Shown here piece after piece: positions 21,470 through 33,498 of a DNA stretch of 64,000 nucleotides; positions within the stretch are counted from its first letter, which is position 1; every line of letters starts with the position of its first letter. The stretch comes from Ichthyophis bannanicus (taxonomy: Eukaryota; Chordata; Amphibia; Gymnophiona; Ichthyophiidae). The notes under the pieces are model-generated. The model saw only the letters and a list, made by a program, of their open reading frames with translations, was not told where the DNA came from and did not search any database. Both the position numbers and the translations under genes were made by a program. The DNA is taken from contig CM066031.1 of NCBI GenBank assembly GCA_033557465.1, positions 1,441,192,163 to 1,441,256,162 on the forward strand. Reading direction: 5' to 3'.

Positions 21470-22450
21470 GTTGAAGAGGTCTTGCTGGCCTCAAGGAGGT
21501 CATCGACTAGACGGACCTATGCCTTGAAGTGGTTGGGGTGATTTTACAGTACCTTCTCCACCTTTTGGATTTGGGTCTCAAGTCCAACTCCATCAGAGTT
21601 CACCTCAGCGCCCTTGCAGCAAACCACTTCCCAGTGGAGGAGAAACCTCTCTGCTCATCCCTTGGTCTCTCGGTTCTTGAGAGGCCTGCTTCTGCTGAAG
21701 CCTCTGGTTCGCCCTCTGGCGACCGAGTGAGATTTGAATGTGGTTTTAGGGCTGCTTACTCTGCCGCCCTTTGAGCCGATGGTGACCTGCCATCTCTGCT
21801 GCCTTTCTTGGAAGGTGGTTTTCTTGGTGGAATTCAAGTAAGCTCGGCGGTTGAGTGAGCTTCAGACCCTTGTGTCAGACAGGCCTTACACCAGGTTCTA
21901 TAGGAACTGGGTGGTGCTTCGCACACACAAAGTTCCTTCCGAAAGTGTTCTCCTCGTTCCACCTCAACCAGGAGGTGGTGCTGCCGCCTACCTTTTTTTC
22001 CCAGGCCGCATGCCAGTCAGGCAGAGACTGTACTGCATACCTTGGACTGTAAGAGGGCGTTGGCCTTCTATATTCAGCATATGCAGGGCCATAGGCTTCT
22101 CAGCTCTTCATATCCCATGACCCCAGTAAGCTGGGCTTGGCTGTTTCCAAGCGTATGTTGTCCAACTGGGTGGCGGACTGTATCGCCTGGGCATACAGGG
22201 CAGCCGAGCTTCCACTGGAGGGTCGTGTCACAGCCCATTGGATCAGGGCCATGGTGGCATCAGTGGCTCACTTCCACTCTGTTCCACTGGCAGACATCTG
22301 CTGGGCTGCCACCTGGTCTTCGGGTCAGACTTTCACAACACATTATTGCCTGGCTAGGGAGTCCCGATGGGACAGTGCTTTCGGCCAAGCTGTACTCCGT
22401 AACCTTTTCGAGGTCTAGGCAACTCCTGCCCTCCAGCCCTTCTGTGTCAG
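21470..22450 (+). pseudogene. DIRS A tyrosine recombinase
   Basis: The start SRRSSTRRTYALKWLG resembles the N-terminal SAM-like region of DIRS recombinases. The frame 22137-22418 has VTAHWIRAMVASVA followed by LADICWAATWSSGQTFTTHY. This corresponds to the catalytic HxxR box, the (A)ATWSS motif and the active-site tyrosine of tyrosine recombinases. Frameshifts lie between. The intact enzyme integrates a circular DNA copy without target duplication. Confidence 0.85.
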
Positions 22451-22535
22451 GCTACCGGAGTGCTACTCTGTTAGAGTCCTATTGTGGCTGCTTGCGGCTC
22501 TCATAGAGGGAGCCTATTTTTCAGCTCTGGGTTCT

Positions 22536-22640
22536 ATAGCTGGGGAGTCCCATATGTGAGGACTGACTTCCTGCTTGTTACTTGAGAAAGCATAGTTACT
22601 CACCTGTAACAGGTGTTCTCCGGGGACAGCAGGAATCATT
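22536..22640. repeat. DIRS A internal complementary region
   Basis: This short segment joins the reverse complement of the left outer end (CATATGTGAGGACTGACTTC ... CTTGTTAC) to that of the right outer end (CACCTGTAACAGGTGTTCTC). That arrangement is the hallmark internal complementary region of DIRS elements, used to template the circle junction. Confidence 0.85.
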
Positions 22641-22885
22641 CCTCACAACCCTCCCTCCTCCCCTTGGAGTTGCAGTCCTATTATATTTTGTTCTTTTTGC
22701 TGTCTTTTTAGCTATGTTGTTTGACTTAGCAAGATGGCACCCTTTGGCAGGAAGGGGACCGTGCATGTGTGATGCAATTCCCAAAGGCTTTCTCTGCACG
22801 AGGGCTCCATTGGCGCCGATGTCGCCCATATGAGAGGACTGATTTCTGATGTCCCTGGAGAACACCTGTTACAGGTGAATACGCT

Positions 22886-23229
22886 TTACTTTTGAGGTTT
22901 AATTGAGAGAGGTATTATATTTAACAGACATGGCATTGTGAGAGAGTATCAACATCAATCTTCTCTTTCTCCGCTCACTGCAGTCAAGATTAGGGAAAAG
23001 GAGGTAAGGAGTGGCTGTTTGTCTGTTTTGACCCTTTACCACTCTCTGCTGCGAACAGATCGGCAGGAATAGTCTGTTATCAAGCTTTTGATGGTCATTA
23101 CTCCCTCACTCCAAGGTTTTGGATTTACTTGTTGAAATAGCTTTGCCTTGCCACAAGCTAATTCCTTTGTATGCAACTACTACTAGTACTACTCATTTAT
23201 ATAGCACTACTAGGCATACACATCTGATT
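22886..23229. other. Intron sequence between two DIRS remains
   Basis: Nothing recognised apart from a short (ACT)n tract at 23178-23195. Confidence 0.5.
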
Positions 23230-24395
23230 TTAGTGATTCTCCAAAGGGAGTTCCTAGCATCTCTGGTTTTGACCAAAGCTTGTTTTCATATCTCGATTCA
23301 GAAGGTTCGGCAGAGATGTCTGCATTTTGCTGTGTTTGGCTCATTTACTGCCCTCCCTTCGGCTTCTCCACTGCCCTGAGAATGTTTGTTTTCGGTGGTG
23401 GTGGTGGCGGCGGCAGCAGCAGCTGTACTATGGCGCAAAGGGCGATGTATACACCCATTTCCGGATGACTGGTTCATCTGAGCCTGTTCTGTCTGAAGCT
23501 TTTCAGGTTTCAGCCCAAGTGGTGTCCTTCTGGAAGTTCTTGGCTTGGTGGGTAATCGGGGAAAGCATCCATTAGAGCCTTCAAATCCCTGGAAGCACAG
23601 TTCAATGCTCAAATGGGCAGAGTCGTCTTGCCAGAGGACAGCGTGCAGAGATTGTTTAACACTTCAAGTCATTCTAACAAGCTGCCTGGGTTTGGGATTA
23701 TCTCCAGCTTCTCAGCTTGATGGTGGCACCAGAGATGGTGCCATGGGCATGCTCATGAGGCTGTTCCAGTGGCCCTTCCTGACTGTATTTTGAGCTCAGG
23801 GTTCTGCTCCAGTTGGGAGCAAGAGACAACTTGAGGTAGCAGCTACACCCACATTATCTGAAAAGGGCCATACCGCTGGATGATTCCTTGTGGAATCTTC
23901 TGGCGATGGATGCCAGTCTTATGGGTGGGGAAGCCCTTGTCAAGACTGAACCACCTAGGGATGTTGGAGCCGCAGGGAGGCAGTGTGGTCCATCGACCAT
24001 CTCGAAACAAGGGCTGGCCCTCTTTCATTTTCCTGCACTTTGTCAAGGGCAGGGTGGTGAGTTTTATTGGGCAATTCCACAGCACTGGCATATGTCAGTC
24101 GCCAAGGTGGCATGAGGTGTACAGGAGTGGCCCTGGAGATGGCTCTCTGGTTCACCTGGACAGAAATGAGCCTCCTAGCTCTATCAGCTTGACACATTGG
24201 GGTGGTCAATGTGGAAGCAGCTATCTTCTGTTGTCATTCTCTCGATCCCGGAGAGTGGGAGGTGAGTCAGGCATTTCACATACTTCTCTGCCATTGGGGT
24301 CGCCCACTGATGGAATTGATGGCGTCCCGCTCCAGTGACAAAGTATGCTGTTGCTTCACTCACCACACAAACTGCACTGGTCCTTTTTAAAAAGA
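23230..24395 (+). pseudogene. Old DIRS-like RT/RNase H relic
   Basis: Frames across this stretch read SLEAQFNAQMGRVVLPEDSV (RT thumb, 23600), LLAMDASLMGGEALV (RNase H TDAS block, 23895), and DPGEWEVSQAF ... WGRPLMELMASRS (24240-24320). The last matches the EWxLxxxxF ... WGxPxxDLMASR block at the C-terminus of DIRS/Ngaro RNase H domains. Frame changes and stops are frequent, and no terminal repeats were found. Confidence 0.7.
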
Positions 24396-25399
24396 GAGAG
24401 GGCTTGATTTAAGGTCTGCTATCTTTGTGGTTCTGTGGCCAGGAACACACAATGTTCCCAGCTGATTAGTGACCCATGAAGTAAAGTTGGCTGTGATTTT
24501 TAAAATTACAATTTTTACCCCATTTTAGTGACTTTACTCTTAGAAGGATTGGGTTCAGGATAGTGATACTGGAGGCTGACTGATGGAAGAGTCAGATGGG
24601 GTTTGAAACTAGGACTTGGGGAAGAATGTGTATTGGGAAGATCATGTGTGGGAAGGGAGGACAAGCCCGAGGTAAGGAAGAGAGGTGGCCTGGGAGGGAG
24701 AATGTGGTGGGGGTAAAAACGATCTGACTGTGTGTGGGAGCGCCCACTTTGTTTTAGTTACATGTTGCTCAGTGTGCCTGAGCCACAGGGTCGTCTATAT
24801 CCTCTGGGGGCGCCCCTCCTCTCCCCTTGTGATCTTCTCTCTTTATCCAGAAATTGTACCAACTGTTTCGTCGCTCGCTTTACTAACATACCCCAGTGAG
24901 CTTCACTATTTTTCAAATTGAGTTATGTTTTATGTGATATATTCTTGTGAGTATGTAACATTGGTCCTAAGGAATTGTTTTTACTTAAACTATGATACTT
25001 GCATGAAAAATAGTGTCGGTGCATTTATGAATGAGGAGCAGCAGATGTATAATGGCAAAACACTCCTTTAAAAATTATAAAGGTTAAGGAGGAAAGAAAT
25101 GTACAATTCTTGAATCCCATCAGTTTTAACATGCCTTTGTTCAGTGGATAATACTAAACACTACAAACCCACCACCAATAACCTGCAGTCCAACATCCAA
25201 GATACTCTGCATTTGAGTTGAATTGCTGTATATCAAAGGGTTTTTTTGAACATTGGCAATTAGACTGTATTGTTCCAAGCAGATTATTCCATCTGATTCT
25301 TTAAAGCCACCTATATCTAAATGGAAGCCTCCATGCATTGATGGGGTGTTGTCCACTTAACAATTGATTTTGAGAGATTTGGCATAAATAGATGTAATA
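24396..25399. other. Intron sequence, nothing recognised
   Basis: No coding or repeat signature I can name. G-rich sequence lies at 24590-24730. Confidence 0.45.
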
Positions 25400-25597
25400 A
25401 AATTTAAATCCTTGTTGCTCTGAGTGAACGTGAAGCTATACAACAGTTAGCTAGGGAGTCTTCTATAGTGATTAGAGCTGCTGATAAAGGGGGTGCAGTG
25501 GTAATCCAGTCCAGCAAAGATGATTATGCTGAAATGATGCGACAACTATCTGATACAGTATTACAAGGTGATCCTCTTCCATCTATCAGTATGTTGA
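25400..25597 (+). pseudogene. Penelope-like element RT, N-terminal fragment
   Basis: The frame reads LSEREAIQQLARESSIVIRA followed by ADKGGAVVIQSSKDDYAEMM and RQLSDTVLQGDP. ADKGGAVVI with the following DY...RQLSD is the conserved start of the Penelope-type reverse transcriptase. It is cut at 25598 by the DIRS B insertion. Confidence 0.85.
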
Positions 25598-25927
25598 ATC
25601 TCCAGGAACAAGCAGGAATGAGTCTTCACATATGGGGTACGTCGGTACCGATGGAGTCCGCGTGGGAACGCTTCCCAGCGTCCAATCAGAAAGCCTTTGG
25701 AAGCATCCCAACACACCTGCGTGCTGCCTTCCCAACTGCCTCTCCTCAGTTTTCGTTTTTTCGCGGAGCCGGCAGGACGTTCTCCTGTCACCACAGAAAA
25801 TTCTTTTATTTTTTAGTTTTCTTGTGGCCTTTACAGTCGGTACCTTCCATGCTTCACTTATCAGGATCGCTTCCCTCGATGCCGAGTCTGGCATCAATTC
25901 CAAGCATGGACGATATGTTACCGACTG

Positions 25928-26932
25928 TTGCTGGTTCTGTCCTCCAGTACCAGCGACTACTATCTTAAGGATCCCATTTTGCACCATTCAGGATCTTCTA
26001 TTCCTATATACTGGAATAGATCCCTTGGTGCCAATGCTAGTTCTTCATCAGATCTAGCCTATCCAGGGGGAATTCCCTCCAGGGATCTTTCTTTCCAGAC
26101 TTTCCTCCTGGATATGGCAAAATCACTTGCCATTCCTGTCCCTGGACAAGATCCTACACAAGGGAGTACAGAATACCTCTCTGTTCCTAACGAAGCAAAG
26201 GAAAATATAATGCTTCCTTTGCATCATTCTTTGCAGGATCTCCTTCTACGAATGTGGGAATCTCCTTTAAAGGTACCCCCACTTTCTAGAGCAACTGATC
26301 TCCTATATCAGGTGCCCCCCTCTCCAGGGTTTCAAAAGACTCAACTTCCTCATCATTCCATTGTAGTGGAATCAGCATTGAGGCGAGTGAAGAGTACTAA
26401 AAAGCACTCTTCTTGTCCGCCAGGTCATGAGTCTAAGACACTAGATGCCTTTGGACGTCAAACCTTCCAGACCTCCATGCTTTCAGCAAGGATTCTCTCA
26501 TATATTTTTTATATGGGTCTATCTCTTGAGGAGATCACAAAGCAATTACATCTTTTGACTCCCTTTCTTCAGGAGCCAAGATGTACAGACTATTCCTCAC
26601 TGGTTAGTCATATTCAGAATATCTCTAAGTTCCTTACTCGTGCTACCCTAGACTCCTTTGAGTCTGTTAGCAGGACTTCTGCTATAGCTATAGGGGCACG
26701 ACGTAGAGCCTGGCTTCAGGCCTCAGACTTGGACAAATGGGCACAGGAAAGACTGGGAAATACTCCTTGTACTGGAGAGAATCTCTTCAACAGGGAGTCT
26801 TTACTTCAGGTTACTCAGTTCTTCACTGACTTTCCTTTTTCCAGAGGCTGCTCTGCGCCTTCTTCTTTCCCAGTAGGTAGGAAATGTCCTACCAAACTTT
26901 CAACCCCTAAGGGGAAAAGGTTATACCCATAA
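25928..26932 (+). CDS. DIRS B gag-like protein with LAP2-alpha-like domain
   Basis: The open frame is 334 codons. The middle reads LSFQTFLLDMAKSLAIPVP, and the C-terminal half reads KTLDAFGRQTFQTSMLSARI, LSYIFYMGLSLEEITKQL and LDSFESVSRTSAIAIGARRR. This block is shared with element C and resembles the LAP2-alpha C-terminal-like domain found in gag proteins of vertebrate DIRS elements. The probable role is particle assembly and nucleic-acid binding. The true start may lie upstream of the first Met, since similarity to element C extends further 5'. It is not a host gene. Confidence 0.8.
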   Translation: MLVLSSSTSDYYLKDPILHHSGSSIPIYWNRSLGANASSSSDLAYPGGIPSRDLSFQTFLLDMAKSLAIPVPGQDPTQGSTEYLSVPNEAKENIMLPLHHSLQDLLLRMWESPLKVPPLSRATDLLYQVPPSPGFQKTQLPHHSIVVESALRRVKSTKKHSSCPPGHESKTLDAFGRQTFQTSMLSARILSYIFYMGLSLEEITKQLHLLTPFLQEPRCTDYSSLVSHIQNISKFLTRATLDSFESVSRTSAIAIGARRRAWLQASDLDKWAQERLGNTPCTGENLFNRESLLQVTQFFTDFPFSRGCSAPSSFPVGRKCPTKLSTPKGKRLYP

Positions 26933-29309
26933 TCTGCCCCTCATTCAGATGTCCCTAAACAGGGGAAACATCGTTCTAGTCTGAGCAATCCACGACCTCA
27001 ACAGGGTCAACAAACCCAGCACTTGCAGGGTTTTAAATAGATCATTGCCCCTTTGTTTGGGGGCTGGGATGGCAGTCTGCTTCTTTTCACTTGAAGTATC
27101 TGCACTAATTTTATCCTAACCTACTTAGATATCTCTTCATGAGACATCTTTTCTTAAGAATCTTCATGATGATCATGCCCATACTTAAGATTTTCCTCTT
27201 CCTCTTGGAGGAGAGGGAGAGGTAACAACTATCAATAGACAGTTGTTTCCATCTACTGGCATGTATCATCTCACCTGTCAGATTTCCTCCATAGTTGGTC
27301 TCCTGCAACTCTTACCTCCCTCTTACTACAACATTTGCTTTGTAAGAGTGACTTTTTATGCAGGTACGCCCCTATGGTCCTCTACCTTTTCTACCAGGGG
27401 ATTCTCCCTTCTGGAGTTGTCTCCCCCTTGTTACCTTAGGGCAGCTCCTCAGACAATAGGAAGTCCTACCATGTCTGTTGGTTTTTCCTTTCTCCCAATG
27501 TACAGAGTAGGGGAAAAATTCTCTATGCTGCCCTCATAGTTGCTGCAGATGCGAAAATTTCTAGTGGTTACGCCACAGGTTTTGTTCACTACACAACCAG
27601 GGCTACCTCTCCACTAGCAATCCTCCTAACCTCAGTACTAAGTCCCAAACAGGTTATCAACCTTGCTGGGAAACCCTGTTTCACAGTTTGGTTAGGTTAT
27701 CTTCTATTCTTTGTCCTTGGCAGAATAGTTGGTTACCTGCTGGTTGTCCACATTCCTCACCAGGTATCATCCACAGCCAGTTTTTCTTCTAACCAACCTG
27801 CAGCATGCTCTCTGTAACTCTACAGCCCAGCTTTGCACTATGGGCCCTTGCTAGAGAGCATCAATATCTTGCCTAGCAGATAACCCCAGATGGTTTAAAA
27901 GGGTTTCCCCCAGTCATATTCATGCCTGGCACGTATTCTACCCTTTCCATCTTATCTTAAATCTCTGTTAAGGCATAAGCCTCAGGCTTTTCATTTCGTG
28001 AAAGCCTAAAACAGGGGCCAACTCCCTGGCTTGGCCCATATTGCTGGGGATTTTTCCCATCGGGGATAAAAATTTTTTTTTTTCTGGCAACTAGAGGACA
28101 TCTAATACCCATCTTGCCCTCATAGGTGGATCGCTAGTGTATCTTCCTCTAGTAGCCTCCTATCCAATCTCCATACCACAGTTCTGGAGATATCTGGACT
28201 TCTGGTCTGCAGACTAATGTTATCCTCTGCCATCTTCAGGTAGGCCCTCCTGGTTATTCAACAGCTCAAATTCTACAAAGAATTAAGCCACCCCTTTGTC
28301 AAGGACAACCTTCCTCTTACTATAACAGTCATAACCAGGAGGAGAGGATTTTTTCCTGTTTATCTACTCAAGTAGGTGTCAACCTTCTTGTCAGAAGAAT
28401 CTCCCTCTCTCCCTATAAGGGTGATGGGGATCTTTAAACATCTCTCCATCCATATACCTGGAGACATGTCTCCGTATGCTGACCTATTCTTCTGGGTATA
28501 TATATATAGATAGAGATACTATCTATATCTGTGTGTCTTCTGCCGATAGATACTACCCCGATCAATGCTGTTCCAGCATATTTAGGGGGCTACACCGATA
28601 ACCACTTCCTGTGGTAATTAATAACCCTTTGCTTTACCTTAACCTTTTCGGTTTAGGTACTCCTGAAGCTCTCCATGTATCTTCTCTTTCCTAGGTGACC
28701 CCAGTTAGGAAAGACATTGCGTAGCTTCAGTTGCTCTAAAGCTTAGCGCTTCTGAGTCTGTTCTTACTTTCTTATCAGATACAAGGGTCTCCATACCCTT
28801 TCTCCCTATATGGACTGATCCAACCCCAGTCCAGTTAGGTCAGACTCATTTTTTCTCTTAAACCAAAACAGCTTAAGCTTTAATTCAATAGTACCTTCTG
28901 CGTCTCTGAAGCTCTACTTTTTATACTACCCCAGTTTTTTTTTCCCCTGGGGCTATTTTTTCTAACCCTGAAGGGTTCTGGCCTCCACTTGTGTTTGGTC
29001 TCCTTTGTTACCTCTACTTTACAGTGAGGTACCCCTTGAGCATATTCACGGGCTCTTTTATCAGATCCATATGGAGCTCAGTGCACCTGTGCAGTACCAA
29101 CAAGGGAGGTCCAGATCACAATATTTTACTACTAAATGCCCTCGATACAGGGTCTTTCCTTTTGAAGCCCTGTTGTAGCCAGCTGTTCTACAGCTCCTTT
29201 TTCTATTTTCAACTCCTGCCCTCCATCCCCTGGATGCCTGAGGTCCTGAGGTATAGCATGGCTCGTTCTAGACTTGCAACATGCTAGGACTCCCTCCGGG
29301 CATATCAGC

Positions 29310-29420
29310 TGGGGAGTCCCCATATGTGAAGACTCATTCCTGCTTGTTCCTGGAGATAGCACAGTTACTTACCTGTAACAAGTGATCTCTGGGAACAGCA
29401 GGAATAAGTCTTCACAACCC
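29310..29420. repeat. DIRS B internal complementary region
   Basis: It contains CATATGTGAAGACTCATTCC and CTTGTTCCTGGAGAT (reverse complement of the left outer end), followed directly by AGCACAGTTACTTACCTGTA and AGTGATCTCTGGGAACAGC (reverse complement of the right outer end). The junction GGAGAT/AGCACAG defines the expected first and last bases of the element. Confidence 0.88.
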
Positions 29421-29689
29421 ACCCACCTCCCCTAGGAGTTGCATTTCTCTATCTCTCTTTCCCTTCCTTGCTTCGCTCTCTCTCTCTCTGTCTCAGCTGT
29501 AAAACTTAACTGAGGAGAGGCAGTTGGGAAGGCAGCGCGCAGGCATGTTGGGATGCTTCCAAAGGCTTTCTGATTGGATGCTGGGAAGCGTTCCCACGCG
29601 GACTCCGGTACCGACGTACCCCATATGTGAAGACTTATTCCTGCTGTTCCCAGAGATCACCTGTTAAGGTAAGTAACAATATATTATCC

Positions 29690-30365
29690 AGGTAGAGACC
29701 CCAAAAAGAGACCACTGAAAATACTCCGATGGATATATCTAGGTTTCCTCAAACCAATCCATATTTAATGGGGCCACTGAAGGGGCAACCAAGGCTCCTA
29801 TGGCTATGCCAAATACTTGTTGAAAAAAAAAATGTATCCTGGTATAAAAGAAAATAGTTATCATCCAAGACAATCTTCAACAACGAGATTATAAAAGATT
29901 TAGTTAGGCATATTAGCAGGTAATGTAGCACGAAAAGCGAGCTGTGTAATATCAATAACTTTTTTGAAATATAGTAGTATATAATGCAGATTACATCTAG
30001 TGTAACCAAAATGTCCTGAATTTAAATCCACAGATTGTAACTTGTTTAGAAACTGCATAGTATCCTTAAAGAATGTACTTGTTGCGCCAAAGGATTCAAA
30101 ATAAGGTCCACAAATTTAGTCAATGGATCAATACAGAACTCCTACTGGAAACAATTGATCAACCCAGTGGATACTGCAAAGATCTATGAATCTTCAGAAC
30201 CAAATAGATAATTGGAGCCTGGGGAGTGTGATTAATTAAAAATTGATATTCTTTAGCAGTAATCCACCCCAGTTGGAAGGCAGGTTCTGTGTGCATAAAG
30301 CACAGTTTTTGATATAGCAGGGCAGGGAAATACATCTGCAGGAGTTTGTACAAAGATTGAATACC
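29690..30365 (-). pseudogene. Penelope-like RT fragment, minus strand
   Basis: Minus-strand frames read WITAKEYQFLINHT, PQAPIIYLVLKIHRSLQYPL (30353-30159), and later LDDNYFLLYQDTFFFSTSIW. These correspond to the FLxxxxPxxPxFYxLPKIHK block and the DNNYFxF motif of Penelope-like RTs. Frameshifts separate them. Confidence 0.78.
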
Positions 30366-30499
30366 TTTTGAGCCAAATCTATTTTTTTTTCTTTTGTTTT
30401 CTATGAGTTGTCATACTGACACCTTTTAGAATTTTATTTTTATATGGATCTAGAGAGAAGATAAGCTAGTTACATCATTTGTATCAAAAATTGGTGGAA

Positions 30500-31345
30500 T
30501 GTAACAGTGTACTCCGGTTTTATAGTTGCTATCCCCCTGATTTTAAAAAGGAGCTTGCTGGTGGGGCATTTTCTTAGAATTCAATGTATTTGTTCTAAAG
30601 TTCGTGACTATAAAATGTCAGGAATTGTCCAGTTTATTCCAGAGAGGCTATCCTGCCAACTTGGTCAAACGAACTTTTATAAAAAGCATTAAATGCTCAT
30701 TGTGAATGGTTACTAATACATCAGTCTCGGCAGCAAGATAAATAACCCCCATTACATGTGTGCATCCATATACTGTATGTACTTGCCAAGTAGTAGCCAT
30801 CATTAAGAAATATTAGCATATATTATGGGTCCATGAATTTTTCACTCAGGAATGAACGTTTGCATACACTAGTGGAAGAAACATTTGAAACATGGTAGTT
30901 CATCCTATCAATGTGGATGTGTGGGGTTGGGTTTTTTTTTCTTTCAAGGTTCAATTGCCTTTATTGGCAGCACCCTATTACACACACAGAATTTGAGGCA
31001 CACTGGCGTACTATGTGTTGGTATGTTTATTGTCCATATGATCGTCCATGATCTACAGTGTGTGGGAACAACAAAACATCTGTTTAAAGCTGGCTGAACA
31101 TAGGTCTCATTTACATACACAAAATGTCTGCTCCTATGGTGCAACATTTATGCCATCACCATGATTTTGCACAATTATGCTGGATTTTGTTCCACCTTGC
31201 GTTCGGGGGCGGGGTTAATAGGAAAGCTGAACTTAAGAGGGAACAATTTTGGATATTCTATCTTAATTCTGTGCATCCTAAAAAAAAGTAATTTGGAAAT
31301 AGTGGTGGTAATTGATTTGAAGAAGGGTGTTTTGAATTGATGACG
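30500..31345 (+). pseudogene. Penelope-like RT thumb and GIY-YIG remnant
   Basis: The + strand reads GHFLRIQCICSKVRDYKMSG (30560-30630), the QFxRxRxICS motif downstream of the Penelope RT. Further on, EHRSHLHTQNVCSY (about 31095) aligns with EHFSCLHTKTLTAP of the better copy at 56880. That is the GIY-YIG endonuclease C-terminal part. The reading is heavily decayed. Confidence 0.65.
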
Positions 31346-32126
31346 TATGAAAACCTGGGCTGCTTTAAATAATGTAGTGAAGATCACATATATAGCATGA
31401 TGACCACATAACAGAAATTGCTGTATAGTTTGGAATATAAGTTTTTTATATTTATGGATGGATTAATGTTTGAAAATAAAGGATTGGCATTTAATATGGA
31501 TACTTGAGCCCTGATGCAAAAGAAATTTAGCTTGAAACATAACTTGCATATTCACCGACTCAGCACTATCTATATACTTGGAAAGCTGCTGCAGGATGAG
31601 AAGTTAGATCCTTTTTTATTTTAATATATATTAAAGTCCAATTGGGGATACTGGCTAAGTTTGTGTAACAAGCTAGGTATGACATATGGTCCGAGACACA
31701 AATGTCTGTATCTCTCTCTCTGTCTCTCTGCTAGTGGATGTGCATAGGGGTTGCAGTAAAGGGTGGAAGTGTGGTACAACTTTTGCATAGCAGGACCTTT
31801 ATTTTAAAATTATCAAACTATTACTTTTTCCTGTGCTTGCAGATTGGTCATTTGATTCAAACAATAAATATTGTGAACGTCCACTTTGGAAGCACTCATA
31901 CTCTCTCTCTCTAGATGCCAGGAAGAGGTGCCATGATAGTATATTTCAAAGTGACTGCATGCATGTTTATGAACTATTCAATTTCAGCCCATGTAAAGAC
32001 TGGGTAAAAATGACTCTACTATGGAAGGCACACATTGCATTACTATGAAACAAAAATCGGTATTTAACTTTCCATTGTTATACAGTCTTTTCACTACCTG
32101 CAGTTATTTTGTTTCAATGAATTTAG
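31346..32126. other. rnf138 intron end, no feature
   Basis: A short CT-rich microsatellite lies at 31709-31727. The acceptor TTTAG of the next exon ends at 32126. Confidence 0.55.
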
Positions 32127-32234
32127 GTCTGTCCTATTTGTGCATCTTTGCCTTGGGGTGATCCTACTCGTGTTGTTAGCAATGTGGTTGGCCATCTGAA
32201 TTCAAGGCACCAGTTTGACTATGGAGAATATGTG
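32127..32234 (+). CDS. rnf138: rnf138 exon: second C2H2 zinc finger
   Basis: There are exactly 36 codons, phase 0 to phase 0: VCPICASLPWGDPTRVV, then SNVVGHLNSRHQFDYGEYV. CPIC with HLNSRH is the second C2H2-type finger of RNF138, and PWGDP and RHQFDYGEYV are family signatures. The acceptor is AATTTAG (32126) and the donor GTAAAT (32235). With the preceding finger it forms the part of the protein implicated in binding DNA ends. Confidence 0.94.
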
Positions 32235-33429
32235 GTAAATGTTTCCCTTTAATTTTTAAAGTATGATAAAACTGCTGTAGTGTTTTATAAACAAGAGTGT
32301 GCTAAACAATCAGATCTACACATCACTTGTATGCTGGCCAATGTTAAACTGTGGATGCCTTGGACAAGTGTAGGAGGGATAAGCACAGCTGGCATGCCAT
32401 GTTTAGGTTGAAGGTGTATTCTGGAACCTTCCTTCAGAGTTCTAGAAAGGCAAAGCCACAGACATCCCTGGAGGACTCTTTAACAGCAGTTGTGATGGTC
32501 CTGTTGCAGTGATTCTCCTCACATTTCTGCCAATTATATAGATTTGGGTCTTGATAAGCCGGCAGACATCACACAACTACCTTCTACCATTGTGACCCTA
32601 GTTGTACTACAGATTGTTGGCATATTCCTGCAGCTAAAAATGTATGTCCTTACTGTAGGGTAGTGGCTTGCCACATCCTCCCCTCATTTAAAGTGAGCAA
32701 TACTATGACCTAAATTGACACTTTGAGAGTTCGATAGTAATAGCAGAATAAAAATGAGATGCAGAGGGAAAGGTGGATTCCCACTATTGCCTAGTCAGTC
32801 AGTCGACTAGGCAGCTATAGTTATGTATTGCTAAATTTGATATTAGAATTATCCTAGAAGTGATTCAAGTTTGAATGAAGTTTAAAAGATAAAGGACATA
32901 AGACTTTAGAACTTGTCAAGCTTTTTTTCCTCAAGTTATTTCTGTTGGTGTCTCTTCTTGCCATATGGTTATGGTTTCTTATGCTTTCTATACTGTCTTT
33001 TCAGTTTCATTTTCACAGTACCTTACTAGGACAGAGCAAGCGTTTCACCTCTTACACTGTCAGTCATTTGCTGCATGGACTAAATATTTATATTCAGTAA
33101 TGTTTAGCTCTTCTGTTTTGCCAGATAGTTGGGCGTTGTATTTTTATTTTTAATTAGAAGTAAAGACGAATGAAGGACTTAGTGGGAAGTAATGTTTCCA
33201 ACATGTCCTGTGATTTGTTTCCATGTAACAAGACTTTCACTGCATATTAAATAGTTCATCCAAACCCATGAAAATGGACTTGAAAAAATGTTCATTGTGT
33301 CTGAAATGCACTCTAAAGCATGGAATATAAAGAAGCAAGGTAATGGTAGGACAGGCTGAGGAGCAGGATGGGCTTGAGGAGCTGAATGTTTCATGCATAT
33401 TTTCATCCTAGTTAATGTTTTGTCTGTAG
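32235..33429. other. Last rnf138 intron, no feature
   Basis: No repeat or coding motif recognised. The acceptor is TGTCTGTAG at 33429. Confidence 0.6.
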
Positions 33430-33498
33430 AATCTTTCTGTGGATGAAGACGTGCAATACCAAGCTGCCCTGGTGGAATCCTCTCAAGTGAATCTCTGA
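33430..33498 (+). CDS. rnf138: rnf138 last coding exon: ubiquitin-interacting motif
   Basis: The exon encodes 22 residues and a TGA stop: NLSVDEDVQYQAALVESSQVNL. An acidic start followed by hydrophobic-x-x-A-L-x-x-S (VQYQAALVESS) is a ubiquitin-interacting motif, the known C-terminus of RNF138, used to hold ubiquitin chains. The phase matches the previous exon. With the other four exons and a missing N-terminal exon the protein would be about 225 residues, slightly shorter than mammalian RNF138. Confidence 0.93.
   Translation, partial: NLSVDEDVQYQAALVESSQVNL

Larger units (their letters stand above)
17737..22885 (+). mobile_element. DIRS retrotransposon A, all domains, degenerate
   Basis: This is a complete DIRS-type architecture of about 5.15 kb. 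A left inverted terminal repeat (17737-17900) is followed by gag remnants, reverse transcriptase, RNase H and tyrosine recombinase. An internal complementary region (22536-22640) and a right inverted terminal repeat (22725-22885) complete it. The two terminal repeats share, inverted, GGTGCCATCTTGC, GGCGCCGA and TCCAGGAACA-like blocks. Every coding part is broken by stops or shifts. It lies in the large rnf138 intron in the sense direction. Confidence 0.88.
25598..29678 (+). mobile_element. DIRS element B, gag-only, with complete repeats
   Basis: About 4.08 kb. The left inverted terminal repeat (25598-25752) and right one (29510-29678) are inverted copies, for example CCAATCAGAAAGCCTTTGG against CCAAAGGCTTTCTGATTGG. 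The internal complementary region is at 29310-29420. Gag is open (25928-26932), but from 26933 to 29300 no RT, RNase H or recombinase motif can be read on either strand. The closest relative in the window is element C (50446-55482). Confidence 0.88.
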
